Shown: one piece after another, positions 6,854 to 11,378 of the stretch
How the letters are laid out: each line of letters starts with the position of its first letter
Position numbering within the stretch: position 1 is the stretch's first letter
From: Halanaerobiales bacterium
GTDB taxonomy: Bacteria; Bacillota; Halanaerobiia; Halanaerobiales; M55B127
Length of the DNA: 11,378 nucleotides
Direction: 5' to 3'
Assembly (NCBI GenBank): GCA_021736965.1
Contig: JAIPEV010000043.1
Coordinates: 1 to 11,378 of the forward strand
Program-made: the position numbers and the translations under genes
The notes under the pieces: model-generated
Database searches by the model: none
Seen by the model: only the letters and a program-made list of their open reading frames with translations
What the model was told of the DNA's origin: nothing

Positions 6854-7873
6854 ATGAGGTTTAAAAGAGTATTTAACACTATAAGCACCCACACTGCTGG
6901 ACAACCTACTAAAACAATAGTTGGGGGTATCCCTTATGTACCGGGGAGTAGTATGGAAGAGAAGATGGAATATTTAAAAAATAATGAGGATTGGATCAGG
7001 AAAGCCTTAATGTATGAACCTCGCGGCAATAATGTTATGTCAGGTGTAATATTAACTGAGCCATGTAATCATGAAGCTGATATAGGAGTTATTTTTATTG
7101 AAGTCGGTGGTTATCTTCCAATGTGTGGCCATGATACGATAGGAGTAGCAACTGCCTTAATAGAAAGTGGTATAATTGAACCTGTTGAACCTGTGACAAA
7201 AATAACCCTTGATACCCCAGCAGGTTTAGTTAAAGTTAAGGTGAATGTAAAAGATAATGTTGCTCGCGAAGTTAGCTTTACGAACATACCATCTTTTTTA
7301 TTTCTAAAACAAAAAAAGATAAAGGTTAAAAAAATGAACACAATAACAGTAGATATCGCATATGGAGGGAACTTTTATATCATTGTAGATGAATCAGATT
7401 TGGGTGAAAAGTTAATTCCGGAGTGTTCAAATAAGATCATTGAAAAAGCAAATATAATTAAATCTGCTGTAAATAAAAAGCTAAATATATACCACCCAGA
7501 AAAAGAATTCATTAATGAATCTACACATGTAATGGTTACTGGTAAACCTTTAACTGATAAAGGGGACACAAAAAATGTTGTAGTAATCCCTCCAGGTTCC
7601 ATTGATCGTTCACCCTGTGGTACAGGGACCTCTGCAAAGTTGGCCTGGTTACATGCTAATAATAGGTTAGATATAAATCAAGAATTAAACTTTGAAAGTA
7701 TTATTAATACTTATTTTATAGGAAGCATAAAAAATGTTACTAAGGTTGGAGAGTTTCAAGCAGTTATTCCTAAAATAACAGGTCGTGCCTATGTAACAGG
7801 AATGAATCAATGGGTTATTGATCCAGAAGATCCGATTCGTGAAGGTTTTTTGCTAGGTAGAAAAACTGATTAA
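6854..7873 (+). CDS. Proline racemase / 4-hydroxyproline 2-epimerase family protein
   Basis: A 339-residue protein of normal family length, PLP-independent. Both catalytic motifs are present: MCGHDTIG with Cys91 and DRSPCGTGTS with Cys255. The two-cysteine pair is that of racemases/epimerases; the related trans-3-hydroxyproline dehydratases have Thr at the first site. EPRGNN (55-60) and the N-terminal THTAGQPT are also family features. It should invert the alpha-carbon of proline or convert trans-4-hydroxy-L-proline to cis-4-hydroxy-D-proline. The following D-amino-acid-type dehydrogenase genes and the upstream lyase favour the epimerase. The Asp after MCGH is a place where the family often has Gly, which may bear on specificity. 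I use ATG 6854 because the upstream in-frame GTG (6845) is part of the ribosome site GGGGAGG (6839-6845). It starts a five-gene run with short or negative gaps. Confidence 0.9.
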   Translation: MRFKRVFNTISTHTAGQPTKTIVGGIPYVPGSSMEEKMEYLKNNEDWIRKALMYEPRGNNVMSGVILTEPCNHEADIGVIFIEVGGYLPMCGHDTIGVATALIESGIIEPVEPVTKITLDTPAGLVKVKVNVKDNVAREVSFTNIPSFLFLKQKKIKVKKMNTITVDIAYGGNFYIIVDESDLGEKLIPECSNKIIEKANIIKSAVNKKLNIYHPEKEFINESTHVMVTGKPLTDKGDTKNVVVIPPGSIDRSPCGTGTSAKLAWLHANNRLDINQELNFESIINTYFIGSIKNVTKVGEFQAVIPKITGRAYVTGMNQWVIDPEDPIREGFLLGRKTD

Positions 7874-7890
7874 TTTAAGGAGGGAATGCT

Positions 7891-8217
7891 GTGGCTAAAA
7901 GAATTAATAAACATCCTATCCTGGGTGAAAGAAAACCAAAAGAAGAAGTTGAAATAGTATTTAATGGGAAGAAAATTAAGGCTGAAAAGGGCGAAATGAT
8001 AGCTGCAGCCTTACAAGCTAATGGAATCAGAATTCACAGATATACAATAAAAAACAAAGAGCCTCGCGGGGTTTTTTGTGGTATTGGTCAGTGTACGGAC
8101 TGTGCTATGGAGGTAAATGGGAGACCGAATGTTAGAACCTGTGTAACTCCAGTTCAAGACGGTATGATTGTCAACACTCAATATGGTTTAAATAGAAATG
8201 GTGATAATATTGATTAA
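7891..8217 (+). CDS. 2Fe-2S ferredoxin-like subunit of the imino/amino acid dehydrogenase (HcnA-like)
   Basis: A 108-residue protein. VEIVFNGKKIKAEKGEMIAAALQANG resembles the beta-grasp ferredoxin fold, followed by the cluster motif C63-x4-C68-x2-C71-x12-C84, the Fer2-type 2Fe-2S ligand set found in the HcnA/SoxA-like small subunits. These subunits pair with FAD subunits in opine, hydroxyproline and hydrogen-cyanide-synthase-type dehydrogenases and pass electrons on. The GTG start follows AAGGAGGG (7877-7884) by six bases and lies 17 nt after the epimerase stop. The end overlaps the next gene, which suggests coupled translation and fixed subunit ratio. Cytoplasmic; no signal peptide. Confidence 0.85.
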   Translation: MAKRINKHPILGERKPKEEVEIVFNGKKIKAEKGEMIAAALQANGIRIHRYTIKNKEPRGVFCGIGQCTDCAMEVNGRPNVRTCVTPVQDGMIVNTQYGLNRNGDNID

Positions 8218-9835
8218 AAAAGAAATGGTAGTAATAGGAGCAGGACCTGCTGGATTGTCATCTGCTATAGAAGCTGCTAAAGAAGGGGTTGAGGTTCTTT
8301 TAGTTGATGAAAATCTTAAGGCTGGAGGACAGCTTTTTAAGCAAATACATAAATTTTTTGGTTCTAGTGACCACCGTGCTGGTCTTAGAGGAATAAATAT
8401 TGGAAAAGAACTAATTAATGAATCGAGACAACTTGGAGTTGATATCTGGTTAAATAGTATTGTTATAGGAATATTTGATAACAAACAAGTATTAATAAAA
8501 CAGAATATAGATGGAAAAGAAAATTTAAAAACAGTACAGGCAGATAAAATAGTTATTGCTACAGGAGCTTCTGAGAAGGTTATTAATTTTAAAAATTGGA
8601 CTCTTCCTGGAGTAATGGGGGCTGGAGCAGCTCAAACTATGATTAATGTACATCGAGTTCTTCCAGGAAAAAGATTCCTTATGATAGGTACTGGTAATGT
8701 GGGATTAATAGTTTCTTATCAACTGCTTCAAGCTGGGGCAGAAGTTGTAGGCATATTAGATGCAGCAAAAGAAGTCGGAGGTTATAATGTCCATGCTACT
8801 AAGATTGCCAGAAAAGGAGTGCCTTTTTATTTAAACCATACTATTATCAAAGCTGTTGGTAATAATAAAGAAGGAGTAACAGGGGCAGTTATAGCAGAAG
8901 TTGACAACAAATGGCAGCCTATTTCAGATACAGAAAAAGAATTAAAAGTAGATGTTATAACTTTAGCAGCAGGACTAAAACCGCTTTTAGAGTTAGCCAA
9001 TATGGCTGATTGTAAAAGAACTTATATTTCTGAGCTTGGAGGTTGGGTTCCACTACATAATGAGAACATGGAATCAACCATCTCAGGTATATATGTGATT
9101 GGTGATCTTACCGGTGTAGAAGAAGCTAACACAGCTTTAGAGGAAGGTAGATTAGCTGGGGTTGATGTGGCTGAAAAACTAGGTAAAATGACTACTGAAC
9201 AAAGTAAAATAAAAAAGAAAAATATTACACAAAGAGTCAAAAACTTAAGGTTAGGACCTTTTGGAGAAAAAAGGTTGAAGGCAAAAAAAAGATTAATAAA
9301 AGAGTACTATAAAATATCAGATAAAGAATACAAAAATAATTTTGATTTTGTCAAAGAAATAAAAGACGAATTAGATCAAAAGAAAATGATAAAATCTGCA
9401 AATAATATAGATAAAACAAAGAGCCCAGTTGCTGTAATAGAATGTAATCAGGAAATCCCATGTAATCCCTGTGAATTGGCATGTAAGTTTGACGCTATTA
9501 AAATCGGTGAACCAATAACAAATATTCCAATACTTAACAAAGAAAAGTGTACAGGTTGTGGTCTTTGTTTACCAAGGTGTCCAGGATTAGCAATATTTTT
9601 AGTTGATAGGAGCTATAGTTTGGATAAAAGTACGGTTGCTTTTCCTTATGAATTTAAGCAGATTCCACAAAAAGGAGATATAGTAGATGCAGTTGACCGT
9701 CAGGGTAACTATCTTTGTAAAGCTGAAGTTGTTAAAGTGCTTCAATCAGAAAAGTTTGATAAAACACCAATAATAACGATTAGTGTATTAGATAAATACA
9801 TTGATGATGCTAGAAATATAAGAATATCGGATTGA
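8198..9835 (+). CDS. FAD/NAD(P)-binding oxidoreductase subunit with two 4Fe-4S cluster motifs (HcnB-like)
   Basis: A 545-residue protein. Residues 1-330 form a pyridine-nucleotide-disulfide-type domain with an FAD motif GAGPAG (14-19), a second Rossmann motif GTGNVG (164-169) and the FAD-contacting GIYVIGDLTG (297-306). After a basic linker (about 335-405) comes a ferredoxin-like domain: Cys416, 422, 425, 429 (Cx5CxxCxxxC) and Cys451, 454, 457, 461 (CxxCxxCxxxCP), enough for two 4Fe-4S clusters. Classical HcnB-type subunits end in a BFD 2Fe-2S domain instead; here that domain is the next, separate gene. It should form the electron-transfer arm between the substrate-oxidising FAD subunit and a carrier such as NAD or ferredoxin. 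The start is uncertain: ATG 8198 has no clear ribosome site, while TTG 8210 has GGTGA five bases upstream and ATG 8225 is also possible. The gene overlaps its predecessor. Confidence 0.88.
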   Translation: MVIILIKKEMVVIGAGPAGLSSAIEAAKEGVEVLLVDENLKAGGQLFKQIHKFFGSSDHRAGLRGINIGKELINESRQLGVDIWLNSIVIGIFDNKQVLIKQNIDGKENLKTVQADKIVIATGASEKVINFKNWTLPGVMGAGAAQTMINVHRVLPGKRFLMIGTGNVGLIVSYQLLQAGAEVVGILDAAKEVGGYNVHATKIARKGVPFYLNHTIIKAVGNNKEGVTGAVIAEVDNKWQPISDTEKELKVDVITLAAGLKPLLELANMADCKRTYISELGGWVPLHNENMESTISGIYVIGDLTGVEEANTALEEGRLAGVDVAEKLGKMTTEQSKIKKKNITQRVKNLRLGPFGEKRLKAKKRLIKEYYKISDKEYKNNFDFVKEIKDELDQKKMIKSANNIDKTKSPVAVIECNQEIPCNPCELACKFDAIKIGEPITNIPILNKEKCTGCGLCLPRCPGLAIFLVDRSYSLDKSTVAFPYEFKQIPQKGDIVDAVDRQGNYLCKAEVVKVLQSEKFDKTPIITISVLDKYIDDARNIRISD

Positions 9836-9850
9836 AGGGAGGGTTAACTT

Positions 9851-10123
9851 TTGAATGATGATCTAATAGTATGTCGTTGTGAAGAAGTAACCTTAGGTGA
9901 AATTAAAGAAGCAATAAAATCAGGAGCAAGAACGGTTACTGATGTAAAAAGAAGAACTAGAGCAGGAATGGGCCTATGTCAGGGGAAATCTTGTGAAATA
10001 ATTGTTCTAAGGCAGCTCAGTATACAGTTGGGTTTGCCATCTAAAGAACTAGATCCTGCTAAAGATAGACCCCCGGTTAGACCAATTTCTTTTGGGATAT
10101 TAGGAGATGAATATAATGATTAA
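9851..10123 (+). CDS. BFD-like 2Fe-2S protein, stand-alone dehydrogenase subunit
   Basis: A 90-residue protein with the bacterioferritin-associated-ferredoxin ligand pattern: C8-x-C10 in VCRCEEVT and C43-x4-C48 in GLCQGKSC. The RRTRAGMGLCQG stretch and the ending RPPVRPISFG are what is seen at the C-terminus of HcnB-type dehydrogenase subunits, so this looks like that domain encoded separately. It should hold one 2Fe-2S cluster and sit between the two flavin subunits. The TTG start is supported by GGAGG (9838-9842) eight bases upstream, and no ATG fits. It begins 15 nt after the FAD/4Fe-4S subunit gene and overlaps the next gene by eight bases. Confidence 0.88.
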   Translation: MNDDLIVCRCEEVTLGEIKEAIKSGARTVTDVKRRTRAGMGLCQGKSCEIIVLRQLSIQLGLPSKELDPAKDRPPVRPISFGILGDEYND

Positions 10124-11306
10124 TTTTGATGCAGTAATAGTTGGAGGTGGAGTAATAGGCTCCTGTATCTCTTATTATCTTACTAAAGTGGGTTTAAAAG
10201 TTGCTTTAGTTGAGAAAAAAGATATTGCTAGTGGTACTAGTAGTAGTTGTGATGGGAATATATTAATTTCTGATAAAAAACCAGGTTTTGATACTGATCT
10301 GGCTGCTATTAGTCAGAACTTACATAAAGAACTAGATCAGAAACTGGATTATGAGTTTGACTATACTCAAAAAGGCAGCCTATATTTAATTGAAAGTAAT
10401 AAAGAATGGTCAGTTGCAAAACAGTATGTTAAAGAACAGACTGCTAATGGTTATTCGATGAGGATGCTTGATTATGATCAGGTACATAATGATGAACCAC
10501 TTCTAGCTGATGATATAATAGGTGGTGTTGAAACCGAGACTGATTCAGCAGTATATCCGATGGCCTTCGTTTATTCTTTAATAGATCAGGCCTGTAAAAA
10601 TGGTCTTAAACTTTATAATTATAACTCTGTTGTAGATGTAAAATTGGGGACCAAAGGTCAGGTTGAATCTGTTTTACTTCTTGGTGGTGAAAAAATTAAA
10701 ACAGATAATGTAATTAATGCTGCTGGAGTATGGGCTCCTGAAATAGGAGATATGGTTGGGATAGATATTCCTATTCGACCTCGTCAGGGGCAGATCCTTG
10801 TTGCTGAGAAAACTAAGCAAGTAGGAAGGCGTAAAATTGTTGAATTTGGATATATGATGGCTAAATTTGGTGGAAAAAATTATAAAAGAAATATCAATCC
10901 TGTTTTAGAAAAACATGGGATTGCTTTTGTATATGAGCCTACTGCTGCAGATAACTTTTTAATAGGTAGTAGCCGCCAATTTGTTGGTTTTAATACAAAA
11001 ACCTCTATAGAAGTTATAAAAGGTTTAGCTGCAAGGGCTATTCGATTTTTCCCAAGTATGAAAGATATCAATGTTATTAGATCTTATGCTGGTCTTAGAC
11101 CATATGTTGATGATCATTTTCCTATTGTTTCTTCTGTAAAGAGTGTTCCTGGCTTTTATATTGCCGCTGGTCATGAAGGTGATGGAATAGGATTGGCTCC
11201 AGTGACAGGAAAACTTGTTGAATATTTACTGACAGATAAAAAGCTAGATATACCTTTAGATTTAGATTATGCTATCCAAAGATTAAGCTTTAACAGATTT
11301 TCTTAA
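10116..11306 (+). CDS. DadA/glycine-oxidase-type FAD-dependent dehydrogenase, catalytic subunit (HcnC-like)
   Basis: A 396-residue DAO-fold flavoprotein. The FAD dinucleotide motif VIVGGGVIGSCISYYL is at the N-terminus (GGGVIG 10-15), with Glu33 for the ribose. The mid-protein RPRQGQ (221-226) and the C-terminal GHEGDGIGLAP (352-362) match the D-amino-acid dehydrogenase/glycine oxidase/sarcosine oxidase-beta group. As the only part with an amino-acid-oxidase active-site fold, it should oxidise the imino acid, in this setting cis-4-hydroxy-D-proline or D-proline, and pass electrons to the neighbouring Fe-S and FAD subunits. ATG 10116 is chosen over ATG 10107 because the ribosome site AGGAG (10102-10106) touches the latter. 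It overlaps the BFD gene (ATGATTAA), indicating translational coupling. No transmembrane segment or signal peptide is visible, so a soluble cytoplasmic complex is expected. Confidence 0.9.
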   Translation: MINFDAVIVGGGVIGSCISYYLTKVGLKVALVEKKDIASGTSSSCDGNILISDKKPGFDTDLAAISQNLHKELDQKLDYEFDYTQKGSLYLIESNKEWSVAKQYVKEQTANGYSMRMLDYDQVHNDEPLLADDIIGGVETETDSAVYPMAFVYSLIDQACKNGLKLYNYNSVVDVKLGTKGQVESVLLLGGEKIKTDNVINAAGVWAPEIGDMVGIDIPIRPRQGQILVAEKTKQVGRRKIVEFGYMMAKFGGKNYKRNINPVLEKHGIAFVYEPTAADNFLIGSSRQFVGFNTKTSIEVIKGLAARAIRFFPSMKDINVIRSYAGLRPYVDDHFPIVSSVKSVPGFYIAAGHEGDGIGLAPVTGKLVEYLLTDKKLDIPLDLDYAIQRLSFNRFS

Positions 11307-11378
11307 AAGAATAGCGGGAATATAGCCTTTAATAAAGGATATATTAAAATTACAATATTTTTTAACTAAAAAAGATTT
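11307..11378. other. Downstream intergenic region, window end
   Basis: A 72-base tail with no gene start visible. It contains a hairpin (listed separately) and a T-run at 11358-11363. Whether the operon continues, for example into a semialdehyde dehydrogenase, lies beyond the window. Confidence 0.5.
11319..11345 (+). terminator. Possible terminator or intercistronic hairpin after the dehydrogenase operon
   Basis: AATATAGCCTTT (11319-11330) pairs with AAAGGATATATT (11334-11345), with one mismatch (G/A) and a 3-nt loop. The T-run ATTTTTTAA comes only about 12 nt later, so it is not a standard terminator. It may instead be a processing or RNA-stabilising hairpin. Confidence 0.4.

Noticed and set aside
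7111..7602. Minus-strand ORFs inside the epimerase gene, and similar ones at 8188-8484, 9022-9240 and 10880-11071
   Set aside because: They overlap well-supported plus-strand genes and lack ribosome sites or recognisable motifs.
1..11378. CRISPR arrays, tRNA, rRNA genes or intact insertion sequences
   Set aside because: No regularly spaced repeats, no cloverleaf with TTCGA-type arm and no transposase with terminal repeats could be found by eye.

Overview
The window is strongly AT-rich, with long intergenic runs of A and T, strong AGGAGG-type ribosome binding sites, and several GTG/TTG starts. Together with flavin and iron-sulfur dehydrogenase genes, this suggests a low-GC, probably anaerobic, fermentative Firmicute (a Halanaerobiales- or Clostridia-like bacterium). 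That assignment is inferred from composition and gene content, not from a marker gene.

Layout. Positions 1-399 (+) hold the 3' end of a tyrosine-phosphatase-family gene, followed by a good intrinsic terminator at 522-560. Positions 600-1456 contain no intact gene but two sets of broken reading frames: a short signal-peptide-like start followed, one frame over, by a cysteine-rich tail (690-912), and an unidentified remnant (1058-1355). A minus-strand operon runs from 5140 down to 1457: a TetR-type repressor, a CPBP-family membrane protease and a 12-TM MMPL/RND-type exporter, with 33-nt gaps between genes. Its promoter has an 18-bp near-perfect palindrome between the -10 box and the repressor gene, a classical autorepression layout.

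Positions 5694-11306 (+) hold six genes that fit an oxidative 4-hydroxyproline (or proline-like imino acid) degradation pathway. They are a DHDPS/NAL-family lyase (candidate pyrroline-4-hydroxy-2-carboxylate deaminase), a proline racemase/4-hydroxyproline 2-epimerase with both catalytic cysteines, and four parts of a multi-subunit flavin dehydrogenase: a 2Fe-2S ferredoxin-like subunit, a pyridine-nucleotide-disulfide-type FAD subunit carrying an extra two-cluster 4Fe-4S domain, a separate BFD-type 2Fe-2S subunit and a DadA/glycine-oxidase-type FAD subunit. The proposed route is trans-4-hydroxy-L-proline to cis-4-hydroxy-D-proline (epimerase), then to pyrroline-4-hydroxy-2-carboxylate (dehydrogenase), then to 2-oxoglutarate semialdehyde plus ammonia (lyase). 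The semialdehyde dehydrogenase that would finish the route is not in the window.

The lyase gene has its own long leader containing two consecutive hairpins. The epimerase gene is preceded by a 272-nt gap with AT palindromes and a plausible promoter. The last five genes are tightly packed or overlapping and look translationally coupled. The main points of interest are the split, iron-sulfur-rich dehydrogenase, the structured leader, the TetR/CPBP/exporter unit and the decayed small genes near the left end.
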